The notes under the pieces were generated by a model. That model was not told the origin of the DNA and did not search any database. It saw only the letters and a program-made list of their open reading frames with translations. A DNA stretch of 64,000 nt from contig NZ_CP047209.1 in assembly GCF_030408755.1 (NCBI RefSeq), positions 2,790,001 through 2,854,000 on the forward strand, written 5' to 3'. Positions 36,341 through 46,959 of this stretch are shown in pieces. Numbering within the stretch: the first letter of the stretch is position 1; the number at the start of each line of letters is the position of its first letter. The position numbers and the translations under genes were made by a program. The DNA is from Corynebacterium felinum (GTDB lineage: Bacteria; Actinomycetota; Actinomycetes; Mycobacteriales; Mycobacteriaceae).

Positions 36341-38314
36341 TTACCTCTTTCCCTCAATGATTTGCGGTTGGCTTGCTGTATCGGCCCAGCGTTCTTTAAT
36401 CCGCCACGCCTCACCAGGCTCCGATGTGGTGGTCTGGGCACGGCGTGCGAAGAAGCTGTGTTGCGTGGCGCGCAGGCGTTCGATCCCATCCCGCACGAGT
36501 GGCACGAGCTGCGGGGATTGGGTATGGAGTGCGCGCAGGTTGCTTTCGGCGTAGTCGTAGAACCCTTCCCATTCGCTGGCTACTGGGTCGAGGAATGTTT
36601 GGGCTTGCTCAACGAATGCGTCGAGCACTGCGCCGCGTTGGATGGCGGTGAGAATGCCCAGCTCAGGCAGTGCGGTGACAAAGGCTGTGTCGTTCATGTC
36701 GGCTACGGTGAGGAGCATACGGGCACGAAATTCGACGAGCTCCGGGGTGTGCGGCGGGCAGGCAGCGAGTTGATTCAGGCGTGCGAGCATCCGCCAACTA
36801 TCGAGGCTTTTGTGGGTGTCTTGGCTGAAAATATGCTTGAGTGTTTCCACATTTTGGCCGATCAGCTGCAGATCTTCCGCGCTCAATTCCAGCACCGATT
36901 CATATCGCATTCCCGGCTGCATCTCCCCGCTATAGGCCGCATCGCGTATCGACGCCGCCTCATCACCCAGCAACGGATCAGTCTGCCCGTTACTAGGTTG
37001 CTGCAACTCTGGTGTTGCGCCTACAGGTGGAAGGGTGAAGGGGTTCTCCCCTGCCATGTCCACCGGGATTCCCAGACTCTCCATCGGGGCCTGCGGCACA
37101 AAGTGCGGTGTGTAAGCAACCTCAGGCTCACAGTGTGGTGTGTAAACAGTTTCAGGCGCAGAGTGCACAGGAGGTGCTGCCTGCTGTTCCACCGGCACCT
37201 GGAGTGGTTGTGATTGCTGTGCTTGTGGTGGTTGCTGTGTTTGTGCGGCTTGTGGTGGAGTGTGGAAAACGTCAGTCGGTGCCACGGGGTTGGTGTGCAC
37301 TGGTGCCACGGGGTTGGTGTATGACGGTGACTGTGCGTGTGGGTGTGGCGGATGGGCAGTTTCGGCGACGGTGCCCAATTCCACTGCTAGTGGTGGGGTT
37401 TGCTGGGGAAGATGAACGGGCTCCGGTGGTTCGGGAAGCACGAAACTCATCGGCTCAGCCTCGGGTGAGAATGGCAAAGGCTCGTCCACACTGACCACCA
37501 CTGCCCTCGTGCCAACGCGTTGCTTCGCGGCTTCAGCATCAGTTGTTTTCACCACTGCGAACTGGCAGAAATGATCAAACATTTCCATGAGCCGGTCTGG
37601 GGTCTCAAAAGTAGAAAAACTAAAATTCTTCCCCACCGCTCGACCCACCGCAGTGACCCACAACGCGGATTCTTTCAATGGGCATGCCAACACAACCAAA
37701 GAACCCGACTGCACCAACCCCACCAGCGTCGACAAAATTTGGCTGCGCTGCGGGCCTGGGTTCACAGGGGTTACCTGGGCAAAGTTTTCCGGTAGAGGTG
37801 AATCACCCTCCCAGCCGTGGATAAACGCATCCACCACGGCATTCGTCACAGGGCCAGGGGTTGAAGTACGATCCGGCAACTGAACCTTATCCACCTGACT
37901 CTTACCAAAAGGAACTGGGATTTCAGGTGAATACAGCATCCCTACCGGATCAATATCCTTCGTCCCGTTCGGGCAAACCTGAACAAAACTAAACACATTG
38001 CCCGGACGCCCCGTCGAATCTTGGCCCGCATGAGCAGAGGCATAAAACGCCCACCACTGCGACACCTGCCCGCTGTGGTCCAGGATTGGCAGCCATGCGA
38101 AACGACGGTTCAACTGCGCAATCTCCTCTCGGGAAGGATAGTTGCCGGGCGTTTCGCCATCATTGAGCGATGTGGGGATAAGTCGGCGTAAAGAATTAGC
38201 ATCATCCGCCGAAATAACACCTTTCACATCGCCCACGCTCCACCCGCCGGCGCGCTGCGGGCTTGGGGAGAAGGATGCGAAGCTGAATACTCCTACTGTG
38301 TGGTGTGTGTTCAT
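36341..38314 (-). CDS. GAP1-like (GTPase-associated protein 1) protein
   Basis: This 657-residue cytosolic protein has an N-terminal domain (about 1-130) with the opening VFSFASFSPSPQRAGGWSVGDVKGVI and RFAWLPI. I associate this with the GAP1-N2 family, defined from actinobacterial GTPase-linked conflict-type clusters. A middle region (to about 270) follows, then a Pro/Gln/His-rich linker with repeats TNPVAP and TPH (about 290-440) containing one NPFT. The C-terminus is helical (about 450-657). Its ATG overlaps the preceding gene by four bases and the vWA gene follows after four bases. The family call is from memory of consensus, and the biochemical role is unknown. Confidence 0.65.
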   Translation of the reverse strand: MNTHHTVGVFSFASFSPSPQRAGGWSVGDVKGVISADDANSLRRLIPTSLNDGETPGNYPSREEIAQLNRRFAWLPILDHSGQVSQWWAFYASAHAGQDSTGRPGNVFSFVQVCPNGTKDIDPVGMLYSPEIPVPFGKSQVDKVQLPDRTSTPGPVTNAVVDAFIHGWEGDSPLPENFAQVTPVNPGPQRSQILSTLVGLVQSGSLVVLACPLKESALWVTAVGRAVGKNFSFSTFETPDRLMEMFDHFCQFAVVKTTDAEAAKQRVGTRAVVVSVDEPLPFSPEAEPMSFVLPEPPEPVHLPQQTPPLAVELGTVAETAHPPHPHAQSPSYTNPVAPVHTNPVAPTDVFHTPPQAAQTQQPPQAQQSQPLQVPVEQQAAPPVHSAPETVYTPHCEPEVAYTPHFVPQAPMESLGIPVDMAGENPFTLPPVGATPELQQPSNGQTDPLLGDEAASIRDAAYSGEMQPGMRYESVLELSAEDLQLIGQNVETLKHIFSQDTHKSLDSWRMLARLNQLAACPPHTPELVEFRARMLLTVADMNDTAFVTALPELGILTAIQRGAVLDAFVEQAQTFLDPVASEWEGFYDYAESNLRALHTQSPQLVPLVRDGIERLRATQHSFFARRAQTTTSEPGEAWRIKERWADTASQPQIIEGKR

Positions 38315-40440
38315 CGTTGTTCCACCTGCATTCGGGAAGCGAGGTTAAGGCTTGCCACCGCGTAATCATCAAGGACTACTGGGGTGCCTAAGGAGTGGGC
38401 GCGGGCGAGGTCGTGTTGGATAAAGAGGCGAATGAAGCCGTGGGCGGTGTCTTTCAAATCGAGTGCCCAGTGCATGCCTCGCCCATGGTCGTAGGCTTCG
38501 TCGGGCCCGTTGGCTAGTTCGACTGGGACGATGAATCGTCCTGCTTGGCGGGCGTCATAGGTGCCATCGGATTGGTATGGGGCTGTGGTCACTGGGGTGC
38601 CATCGTTGATGTGCAGTGGGAGGCGTTCTTCGTTGTACACCATGACGAAGGTGGGGGGTTTGCGGTCTTGGGCGTCGTTACGCCAAATCCACAGTTTTGA
38701 TATGTCCTGCCCGTGTGGGTGCGAGTGGATCACACCGTAGGAGTAGGTTTTCAGTCCGTCGTAAGCAATTTCGGTGACTTCAGCTTCGGTGTAGATACCT
38801 GCGTACAGTGACTTCGGGGCGAGTGTGACGGTGTCGCCGAGATGGTGCAGCTTTAAGCGGATGCCGCCTTGGCGTCGATAGTCTTCTTCTACTAGCTCTT
38901 CGGAAATGTTGCTTTGCGAGGAATGCACTTGGACGAGTGCTGCGCCTTGTGGCCAGTCGAAGGTGATCAGCTGGCTGGAGACGCGCTCGTGCAGGCTGTA
39001 TTCCTTGATGGGGGAGACACGGTTGACTACTTTGAAGGTTCCAACCATGGATTTGTCGCCGACAACGTTGACGGGCACGCAGTACACTTGCGACCAGTCG
39101 CTTGGCCAGATCACTGTCTCATCCACTTGGGTGCCGGGTTCGCGCTCATAGGTGCTGACCCATTCTGTGGTGCCGAGTGCTTCATCGTCGGCGATATAGC
39201 TGGAGTCGATGGAAAGCCCGATCATATCCGGCTTCGGTTCGGTACAGGTGAGGTAGATTTTGACTTCGCCGGTGGGTGGGGCGATCCAGCTTAAGTGAAT
39301 TTGGTCGTGTTCCACCCCGGGGATGCGAAACGCGGTTGTGATTTCTACTTGTTGAATGTTTGCACTGATCGTGCGGGTGATGATCGCGCTGCCGTGGCCG
39401 CGTCGGCGTACGCCGCGGAACGTGTAGCCGGGAAAAACTTGGAAGTCGTAGGTTTTACCCCGGGTAGGTACGGTGTAGGTGAAGTTGCGGCCGGTGACCC
39501 CTTCCCGGATTTCGCACTGGGGAATATCCAGCGGTGTGTTGTGTCCGTGTTCGCGGACAAAAACTTGCGCATCTTCGTGCCCGATGAGTGGGGTCCAGGT
39601 GCCGGATACGGTGCCGTTGGTTTCCACTAGGCTGAAGTCGCGTGGCGGTAGTGCGAGTGCGGTTTCGCCAACAAAGATGGGCTGGGTTTTTATCGCTTCT
39701 TTTGCGTTCGGTCCCACATAAGCCCACACCATGTAGTGGCGCATCCCTACGTGCGGTGGGATGGTATCGCGAAACGCCCGACCCTTGGTGTGGACAAGGA
39801 TGTCGCCGGATTCGGGGGAGCATTGTTCTTCCTTGTTGGAGCCCACGAGGCGGTAGAACACGATGTTGTCGCCCGCGTCGATATGCTCCCAGTACACCAG
39901 GACGGAGGTGGGGTTGGTGCTGGTGTCGGGGGTGTCCTCGTCGCTTGTGGCTGGGGTGGCTGGTGTTTCTGCTTTGGCGGTGACTGTGTCTTTCGCTCTG
40001 GTGTCGCTTGACCAGTTAAAGGGGGCGAAGGCATGCAGTGGTGGTTGCAGGAAGTCGTTTTCGTCCACGCAGGGTTCGCTGCTTTCGCCGTCCCAGGCGT
40101 CGGTGCCGAAGTCCCAGCGGTCATCCGCGTCGGCCGTATCCGGTGCTGGTGTGGCTGCGTGCTGCGCCGCGGTGTTAGGTTCACCTTCTTGCGTATCGAC
40201 GTCGGAATCATTGGGCTGTGCACTGTCATGTTTCTGCGCCAGCGGCGTGAACGCCTGCGGATCACCGTGAAGAAGCTGCGCAAGATACTGTGCTTGCTGG
40301 GGCGACAGCTCCGGTGCGAGCGCACGAATATCCTCGACTTCCGGACGAATCAGTGCCGAGATTTGGGCAAGGATGGGCATGGGCAGATCCGCGAGCCAGG
40401 AGTTCATCGTCATTGTGTTGTTATTTTCTCCCACAATCAA
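38311..40440 (-). CDS. fibronectin-III-like beta-domain protein
   Basis: This 709-residue protein has a helical start (PILAQISALIRPEVEDIRALAPELSPQQAQYLAQLL). A long acidic linker (about 70-165) is followed by several beta-sandwich domains with fibronectin-III features such as VLVYWEHIDAGDNIVFYRLVG, YDFQVFPGYTFRGV and ISLSW-like strands. There is no signal peptide, so these domains are cytosolic. The start may be TTG at 40440 (AGGAA eight bases upstream) or ATG at 40413. It overlaps the GAP1-like gene by four bases. It is likely a scaffold in the complex; this is inference. Confidence 0.7.
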   Translation of the reverse strand: MIVGENNNTMTMNSWLADLPMPILAQISALIRPEVEDIRALAPELSPQQAQYLAQLLHGDPQAFTPLAQKHDSAQPNDSDVDTQEGEPNTAAQHAATPAPDTADADDRWDFGTDAWDGESSEPCVDENDFLQPPLHAFAPFNWSSDTRAKDTVTAKAETPATPATSDEDTPDTSTNPTSVLVYWEHIDAGDNIVFYRLVGSNKEEQCSPESGDILVHTKGRAFRDTIPPHVGMRHYMVWAYVGPNAKEAIKTQPIFVGETALALPPRDFSLVETNGTVSGTWTPLIGHEDAQVFVREHGHNTPLDIPQCEIREGVTGRNFTYTVPTRGKTYDFQVFPGYTFRGVRRRGHGSAIITRTISANIQQVEITTAFRIPGVEHDQIHLSWIAPPTGEVKIYLTCTEPKPDMIGLSIDSSYIADDEALGTTEWVSTYEREPGTQVDETVIWPSDWSQVYCVPVNVVGDKSMVGTFKVVNRVSPIKEYSLHERVSSQLITFDWPQGAALVQVHSSQSNISEELVEEDYRRQGGIRLKLHHLGDTVTLAPKSLYAGIYTEAEVTEIAYDGLKTYSYGVIHSHPHGQDISKLWIWRNDAQDRKPPTFVMVYNEERLPLHINDGTPVTTAPYQSDGTYDARQAGRFIVPVELANGPDEAYDHGRGMHWALDLKDTAHGFIRLFIQHDLARAHSLGTPVVLDDYAVASLNLASRMQVEQR

Positions 40441-40451
40441 TCACCGTGTTC

Positions 40452-43232
40452 CTAGATCAACCCGTGCGTGCCAAAATCTGGGGTCTGGTTATCCGTCTGA
40501 AACATCGGCTGCTGCGCGTGGTGCTGATCAAAGCTAAACTCACGGACCTCAGTGCCCGAATTTTGCTGGGCAGCTACGATATCGTCGAGCGGAACCACAC
40601 GCCCAAACTGGGCTAAGGTAATGCAATGAGTCAGCTGTGCTTCGGCTTGTTCCCGCAAATCAAGGCAGGTTAAATCTTCCGCCACCTGGGTGGCCCCGTG
40701 ATTCACACCGGCCGGATTCACCGCACTATTTGCAAACGTATGCGTGGTTTGCTGCGTGGTCTTAAGCGCCGACAAGAACTGCTCGCGTGAGGTTGTATGC
40801 ACCACGCCGTTTTCAACAAACTCCACGGTGCCTAAGCTCAGCTCCACCCGCTTGGCCAGCGCCGGATCAGAAATCACCATCGCCCAGCGGTTGTGGATTC
40901 GATCCCAGTCGGCCAGTGCCTCACTGACACTCATATGTGCCAGCTCATCCAATGTGGAACCGGAATCATACCCAGGTAAACCAAACATATCCATCAGCTT
41001 CGGCGTATTCGCCCCCGTGCGATCGTGCAATGCCTGAGAAGCATCAGCTACAAATTCACTCCACGCGTTTCCGGCCCAGCTTTCTTCAAACATTCCGCCC
41101 CGCACTTCATGGGAAAGAGTATGCAGCGCCTCAGGGCTTAACACCGTGCGCCCCAGCTGGGTCGAACGGGGCAAACCAGAAGTCGGGATCATCATCTCCG
41201 TCCGTTCCCGGCGCGCCTGCCCAAAGGGGTAGGCCAACACGCGTCCCAGCAGCATGCTCCAGGACAAGAACTGGGTGTAGGCATTTGCCACGCGGTGAAT
41301 ATCAGCCACAGATTGGTTGTAGTTATTCAGCGTGATTTCGAGGTTTTGTTCTAAGAGTTTCTTGCGTTGGACCTCATCAATAATGCCGCGCCGGCCTTTG
41401 GCAAACATGCTCATCTGGATGGCTAAACACACCACGGTCACAAGGAAGGTGCCAAGCAGGCACCACCGCCAATCAATGCCAGGCCACTGCACTATAACCT
41501 GCCAGTCCTGCTTGTAGTAGCGGATCGTGGAATAGCCAATGAGGACCATCAGCAGCAGCCACAGGGCAGTAATACTGTGCAAGCGGCGACTCAAACGGCG
41601 GTTTTCCGCCTCAAAATCTCGCTGGTTGAGCGACTCTAGCCCCTTGCGCATCGCTTCGATATTCACATAGGCATCTTTCGCCCGGTTTTGCGCCAGATGC
41701 GAACGAGCAACAAGACCTTGACCCACATTCCACGCGAAACTGGTTGATGCTTTCTGCTTCCACTCGTGGAATTCTTCACGCATCGCCATCACCGTACTAT
41801 CGGCGGTCTGGGATGCGGCATACTGCAATTCCTGCTCAAACAAACCACTGCGGTGCACGTCGAAAGGCATCACCTTGGTGCGTTTCTCGTCAAGATTGAC
41901 GATGTCGCGCAAGATGTGGTTATCGGCGTTGAAAGAATCCTCCACATCCGGCACCGCATCCTGCGCACGGCGCACCACCATCGGATTCTTGTTGCTATCG
42001 ACCGGACCCGCAAGCTCACCGGGCAACCTGGATGCGCCGTCGACAAGCGTTAATGCAGCATCGGTGTAGTGGTTCCACAGCGTAGCCAAGCTCGGCGCAG
42101 GCCCCACCTGGAACCCATCCCGGCTCATCGAATGAATAATCTTTTCCGAGGAATCCTTCAGCTCAGCCATCGTCGCACGGGATGCGCCCGCGCCCACAAC
42201 AACCTCCACCATGGTTTTCTCGCCATAGAGCGTGCGCTGCACAACACCTGCGATATCTTCAGAAATCTTGCTGCGTATCGACGCCGACCACGACGTGGGC
42301 GAACCGATCACCAGCTTGAAAAACTCCTTCACAAACGCCTTGATCGCCGCAAAACCCTCTTGCCGAATCGACTCCGGTGTTGCCAACGGCTGCGGCGTCG
42401 ACATCAACCCAGCCTCGTGATAAGCCAACAACTTCTCCGCATACTGCGCATTCACCTGCGCCGAATGCGACATATGCACCGTTTGACGGCCATCAACGAA
42501 ATCAGTCTGCGGCACCCGCTCTTTCACATCCAGCACCTCAGCAAGCAGCTGATTCTCAATCACACTCGCATCAAGGTTGCGGTGAAACGCCCGCGCCAAA
42601 CGCACATACTCACCGGTACTGGTCGAAATCGCACGACCCGTCTCATCTAGCACCGGAACCATAGTCGAGGTTGACCACAGCCCCGTCAGACTCATCATCA
42701 TCGGGGCAAACACCACCGCCGCACCATAAGGATCATTCTCTCGCCCCAATGCACGCGGGGTCGACAGCGGCGAATCCGCATCTTCCGGCGCCAACACCAG
42801 CGTGGACCAACCATCGCGTGGTGGCGGGGCTTGCTGCTGCAGCGGCAAACGGGGCAGCACCATGCGCACCCGCGCCACATGTCCCCTGATATACGTCTCC
42901 AAATGCCCCAACCAGCGATCCACATCAGCAGTAGCGAAAGCAACACCATCGGTGAGATCTTCCACATCCACCACCACAACCGTGGTATCAACCTGGCGCA
43001 GCACCGTCGAAATCAGCTCAAGGTACTCATGTGGACGAGCTTGCTGCTTCGAAGAGTCAGAACCTGAACCAATCACGCGCACGCAGGGATCAGAAAAATC
43101 CGAAGTGCAATCAATCCAGTAGCAGGTGCGGATCTGGCGCAGCGCAGCAAGATCCGACACATGGGAACGCAGTTCCTCAAAGAGTTCCCCGTGCCCTAAG
43201 AAAAACACGTGGGCGTGCCCTACAAAACTCAT
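40452..43232 (-). CDS. large membrane protein of the tubulin-like cluster
   Basis: This 926-residue protein has an N-terminal alpha/beta domain (1-170) with HVFFLGHGELFEEL and VVVVDVEDLTDG, and a helical region to about 540. Two TM segments lie near 553-575 and 585-608, and a helical C-terminal half ends in FDQHHAQQPMFQ and DFGTHGLI. No known enzyme motif is seen. It overlaps the tubulin-like gene by four bases (ATGA), pointing to stoichiometric synthesis. With both termini cytosolic, it could anchor the tubulin-like protein at the membrane; this is inferred from topology and context. Confidence 0.75.
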   Translation of the reverse strand: MSFVGHAHVFFLGHGELFEELRSHVSDLAALRQIRTCYWIDCTSDFSDPCVRVIGSGSDSSKQQARPHEYLELISTVLRQVDTTVVVVDVEDLTDGVAFATADVDRWLGHLETYIRGHVARVRMVLPRLPLQQQAPPPRDGWSTLVLAPEDADSPLSTPRALGRENDPYGAAVVFAPMMMSLTGLWSTSTMVPVLDETGRAISTSTGEYVRLARAFHRNLDASVIENQLLAEVLDVKERVPQTDFVDGRQTVHMSHSAQVNAQYAEKLLAYHEAGLMSTPQPLATPESIRQEGFAAIKAFVKEFFKLVIGSPTSWSASIRSKISEDIAGVVQRTLYGEKTMVEVVVGAGASRATMAELKDSSEKIIHSMSRDGFQVGPAPSLATLWNHYTDAALTLVDGASRLPGELAGPVDSNKNPMVVRRAQDAVPDVEDSFNADNHILRDIVNLDEKRTKVMPFDVHRSGLFEQELQYAASQTADSTVMAMREEFHEWKQKASTSFAWNVGQGLVARSHLAQNRAKDAYVNIEAMRKGLESLNQRDFEAENRRLSRRLHSITALWLLLMVLIGYSTIRYYKQDWQVIVQWPGIDWRWCLLGTFLVTVVCLAIQMSMFAKGRRGIIDEVQRKKLLEQNLEITLNNYNQSVADIHRVANAYTQFLSWSMLLGRVLAYPFGQARRERTEMMIPTSGLPRSTQLGRTVLSPEALHTLSHEVRGGMFEESWAGNAWSEFVADASQALHDRTGANTPKLMDMFGLPGYDSGSTLDELAHMSVSEALADWDRIHNRWAMVISDPALAKRVELSLGTVEFVENGVVHTTSREQFLSALKTTQQTTHTFANSAVNPAGVNHGATQVAEDLTCLDLREQAEAQLTHCITLAQFGRVVPLDDIVAAQQNSGTEVREFSFDQHHAQQPMFQTDNQTPDFGTHGLI

Positions 43233-46200
43233 ACCAGTCCACCCCCAAAGCCCTTGAACTCCACGTTCGAATCCCCAGCATTAAAGCTTGGGCCCTGCGC
43301 AGTGCTGTCAAAACCAATATCAAAAGCTGGGCTTTGCACCACCTGCGTTGCCACCTGCTTCGCCTGCGGCAACAACGAATAAATCAGGTTCGTCATCTCC
43401 ACCACATCCTGGGCAAAATCCCGATAGAACGGCATCTTCGCCGCATGCATACGAGTTGGCGGCATAGCCCACTCCTTCGTGGCCGAAGCAGCACCGGGGA
43501 AACCATGAGAAGTCGAAGGCACGAAATTATCAGCCAACTTCAACGTCTCCTTCAAATGATTCTCCAGCATCGCAGCGCGATCCTCCACACCAGTACCCAC
43601 AACGCCCTGCTCCGCAGGCTTTTCACCGGTGCGCAAGAAGTGCGCAATAGTATCCACCGCAGGGTGACGCACACCGCCACCGGCATTAATTGGCGACTCC
43701 ACAGAATTATCAAAAATGCCACGAAGTGCCCAGTATGGGCGCAGCGACTGCGCCAACTGCCCACCGTTATCCTTATTGTGGCTTTCGGCATAAGCCAACA
43801 AAATCGACTCCAGCACAACAGGCATCCAGTCAATACGATTACGCATCTGGCTGGGACCAGTCAGCATCGGCGCGGGGAACGCCAACCACTGGGAACCATC
43901 GTAAATATAGGCTTGAGCATTCTCCTGCTCCTGGTTGTGGATATAGATCCGGCCAGTAGCCACACCCAAAATCCAGCCCGCCACCATAGCCTTACGCTCA
44001 TCAACACTCAACGGCAATGCCGCAGCCAAGCTCCGTGTGCGGCGCATCTGCCAGAAATTAGCCTTATTAATGCGCGAAGCCCAGTCGTTAGCAATGTGCG
44101 GCAACAAGGAGCTAAACACAATCGGCGAGTAGTTCGGATAGGAACCGAAAATATCAATCCGCTGAATCTTCTTCGCATCCGTCAACGAATTCTCAAACAC
44201 ACTCAAAGTATTCGGATCAATATCGGCCATGCCCTTGATCTCATTGAGCAATTCCTCCGAGGCATCCAAATACTGGAATGGGATTTCGGAGAAGGTGTAG
44301 CGATTAGTCACCGACGTGTTGTGCACAAGCTGAACCATGGCCGAATTCACCGCCGCCAAGGGTCGAGCAAGGAACAATGCCTTGTGGAAAGCAGAGCGCA
44401 GACGCTGAATGCGGGCGTTGTACTCCGAATCCGCAATATTCTCATCGCGGGTCATGTAGCTGCGCAGGTCAGCGGCAATGAAACGCTCAAAGTGGTAACC
44501 CGGGCGGTTAATCCACATCCGTGCGCGCTCCAGCAAATCATCGGGGCGAATAAGAGCCGCGAACACAGCGGTGGACGATTCCCGCATCTCCGAAAAATCA
44601 TGCGGGGACACCTGCAGATGCTTGCTCACCCAACCTGCACGATTCACGCGCGTGTTTTCCCGCTTCTTCGCCGCCAGTGTATTTTCCGGAGCCTTGATCG
44701 CATCGGTCGTTTCCCACCTGCCCGCGATCACAGCGCGGGCTGCAACACGCGATGCCTGGGCAAGATCTTGAATGTGCTCGTCTTGGACGCGCACCGCCTC
44801 TATGAGCTGCTGCTCATAGTCGGCTGGGAAATTATCCACCTCAGTGATGAGGATTTCGTTGGAGGAGCCACGGAATCGGTCAGAGATCTTCTCATCCCGA
44901 TCAGTTGGCCACGCCACCGGATCGGTGGTTGATACATCGGCCAAGTTCAGCTGCGCATCCTTCTTGCGGCTCGCTTCTGCCAAGTCCATGTGGGCTTTTT
45001 CTACTTCTCTTTGAAGTCGCGCCAACACACCAACACGGAAATCATCTAATACCGGCAGCAGCACCTTAGCAAGAGCAATGGTCATGTAGTTGTTGAGCTG
45101 TTCGCGATAAGCCACCTTCAGCTGGTCCACAATGGCCTCACCGTTATGGATACGCTTATTGCCGGTCAGTGGCTGCAAAATCATATCGGCTGAGGATGGC
45201 TTAGCCGACGGGCTCATCATGGAATAAGAGCCGAGCAACAGGTTCATGCCGTTGGAGAGTTTTTGCTGAATGATCACGCTGAGCTGCGCCACAATCGCCT
45301 CAAGATACGGCACGCCCACCTGTGAAAGCTCACTTTCTGCCTGTGCGATCACGGCATCGGTGAACCAGTCGGCGAACTCGTAGACGGCTGCATACGCTTT
45401 GCGATCGAGTATGTCGCGCAGGCGACGATCAAACTCAGGGTTAGCCATGCGGTTTTCAATTTCGCTGGCCCACTCGTTCGTCTTTTGACCATCAACTGGG
45501 CGTGGGAGTGCAGAACCAATCCAAGTTTCGGCCTCAGCCACACCGGAGTACAGCTGCTGGCTGAAGGTATTGTGGAGCCAACCAGCAATGGAGGCATTGG
45601 TGACTTCCTGGTAGCGGAACTCAGGGTTGATCAGTAGTTTTTCCAAGACCCGTGGGAAGCGCTCGTCGATACGTGCTTTGAGCTGCTCCTCCGCCGTCGC
45701 CAAGTTCGTGGGGTCGACGTGGCCTTTCAGCAGCCGATCAAAAGCCGCGCGGGCAAGACGTTGCGCCGAATATTCAGCGTATTTATCCCGACCCATGCTC
45801 AGCTGGGCGTAACCCAACGAACCCCATGGCAAACCATCCCACTTCAGCGTGGATGTGTGTGCCCACCCAAGGTATTGGCGCAGCGCATCGGGCGAACCAG
45901 TATTGGCCAGCGAGTAGGTGACGAAACTGTCGGATGCCTTGTCGGAGTACATCAATGCTGACAGTGCACGGCCCAGGCCCCGGTACACAGCGGTGCTGGA
46001 TCCATCGCCGAATCGTGCTTTGTAGCTGCCCATGCGGTTGCCGATGGGGAAAAGGCGGGCGAAAGTGGAATGACGGTTTCCGCCATGAACACCCAAGGCC
46101 TCATACAAGGCGGCGTCGTTGGCGGTGGCAGCACCGGTTTGGGTGGCGAACACCTCACCAAACATCGCCAGCGAGTTCGGCCATGCGCCCACCATTTGCT

Positions 46201-46876
46201 CACGTGGGAGTTGTTCGAAGACTTCCGGGGTCATCATGAACACGCCAGTGTGTTCCGGTTTGGCGTTCGGCAGTGTGGACAAAACACGGCACACGTCAAG
46301 GAACATAGATGCGCCCGCGCCACCAGCCATGGAGGAAATCACCAGAATGGCAGGTGCGGTATTGTGTGCGTTGGAGCTTTTACCAGTGATTTTATAGTTG
46401 AGTTCATTAAGCTCGTTGACTGCTTCGGCAGTATTCATCTGATCCAACGCACGACTCAGACCCTCCTGAATCCGCTTCAGGCTCGGGATTGTGAGCATAC
46501 GCCCAAGGCAGCGGTATTGGCCCGCGCCGTCGGAGACTGGGGTGTGGATACTCGCAGGTGAGCTTGGCGCCCACGTCGCAACCTCTTTCAACCCACCATT
46601 GCTTGCAAGCTCACTGGTGACAGCAGAATCGAAGGTGGAATACGGCTGGGTGCTACCAATACCGATGTAGTGGCCGCCTGCTTGTTGCACATTAGGCAAA
46701 CCTGATGGCCCAGGTTCGGGTTGGATTGGCACGTCGATGGAGACAAATTGCCATGCTTTGGGCAGTTCAGTGCGGCTCGGATCGAGAGTGCGTATAAGCG
46801 CTTTGAGCTGATCCATCATGTACGCCTGTGTTTTTGCGCCGGAACCGCCGCATCCTACGATGAGAAACTTACGCAT
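43229..46876 (-). CDS. tubulin/FtsZ-like giant protein (Tubulin_2 type)
   Basis: This 1215-residue protein has an N-terminal nucleotide-binding segment FLIVGCGGSGAKT (residues 4-16). A tubulin-signature-like AGGAGAS follows at 184-190, replacing the GGGTGS of FtsZ, in a strand-turn-helix context (ILVISSMAGGAGASMFLDVCRVL). The remainder (about 350-1215) is mainly helical and much longer than FtsZ. It ends in Phe-Gly-rich DIGFD and GFGGGLV. Proteins of this kind are annotated as tubulin-like in actinobacteria and myxobacteria. GTP binding and polymerisation are plausible but unproven, and the altered glycine loop is a caution. No transmembrane segment is visible. Confidence 0.8.
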   Translation of the reverse strand: MRKFLIVGCGGSGAKTQAYMMDQLKALIRTLDPSRTELPKAWQFVSIDVPIQPEPGPSGLPNVQQAGGHYIGIGSTQPYSTFDSAVTSELASNGGLKEVATWAPSSPASIHTPVSDGAGQYRCLGRMLTIPSLKRIQEGLSRALDQMNTAEAVNELNELNYKITGKSSNAHNTAPAILVISSMAGGAGASMFLDVCRVLSTLPNAKPEHTGVFMMTPEVFEQLPREQMVGAWPNSLAMFGEVFATQTGAATANDAALYEALGVHGGNRHSTFARLFPIGNRMGSYKARFGDGSSTAVYRGLGRALSALMYSDKASDSFVTYSLANTGSPDALRQYLGWAHTSTLKWDGLPWGSLGYAQLSMGRDKYAEYSAQRLARAAFDRLLKGHVDPTNLATAEEQLKARIDERFPRVLEKLLINPEFRYQEVTNASIAGWLHNTFSQQLYSGVAEAETWIGSALPRPVDGQKTNEWASEIENRMANPEFDRRLRDILDRKAYAAVYEFADWFTDAVIAQAESELSQVGVPYLEAIVAQLSVIIQQKLSNGMNLLLGSYSMMSPSAKPSSADMILQPLTGNKRIHNGEAIVDQLKVAYREQLNNYMTIALAKVLLPVLDDFRVGVLARLQREVEKAHMDLAEASRKKDAQLNLADVSTTDPVAWPTDRDEKISDRFRGSSNEILITEVDNFPADYEQQLIEAVRVQDEHIQDLAQASRVAARAVIAGRWETTDAIKAPENTLAAKKRENTRVNRAGWVSKHLQVSPHDFSEMRESSTAVFAALIRPDDLLERARMWINRPGYHFERFIAADLRSYMTRDENIADSEYNARIQRLRSAFHKALFLARPLAAVNSAMVQLVHNTSVTNRYTFSEIPFQYLDASEELLNEIKGMADIDPNTLSVFENSLTDAKKIQRIDIFGSYPNYSPIVFSSLLPHIANDWASRINKANFWQMRRTRSLAAALPLSVDERKAMVAGWILGVATGRIYIHNQEQENAQAYIYDGSQWLAFPAPMLTGPSQMRNRIDWMPVVLESILLAYAESHNKDNGGQLAQSLRPYWALRGIFDNSVESPINAGGGVRHPAVDTIAHFLRTGEKPAEQGVVGTGVEDRAAMLENHLKETLKLADNFVPSTSHGFPGAASATKEWAMPPTRMHAAKMPFYRDFAQDVVEMTNLIYSLLPQAKQVATQVVQSPAFDIGFDSTAQGPSFNAGDSNVEFKGFGGGLV

Positions 46877-46959
46877 CTGTGTCTCCTTTTGAAAAGGCCA
46901 ATCCCCGCATCAGTGGTGTGTGGGTAGGGCAGGTGTGTCAGTGTGTTGTTCTGTTGAAG

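Noticed and set aside
36337..36489. N-terminal extension of the cytosolic vWA protein
   Set aside because: It would overlap the GAP1-like gene by about 150 bases; GTG at 36336 has a good Shine-Dalgarno and leaves a four-base gap.
43031..44932. 633-codon open frame on the plus strand
   Set aside because: It is antisense to the tubulin-like gene and Arg/His-rich; the opposite frame keeps motifs and start/stop overlaps with neighbours.
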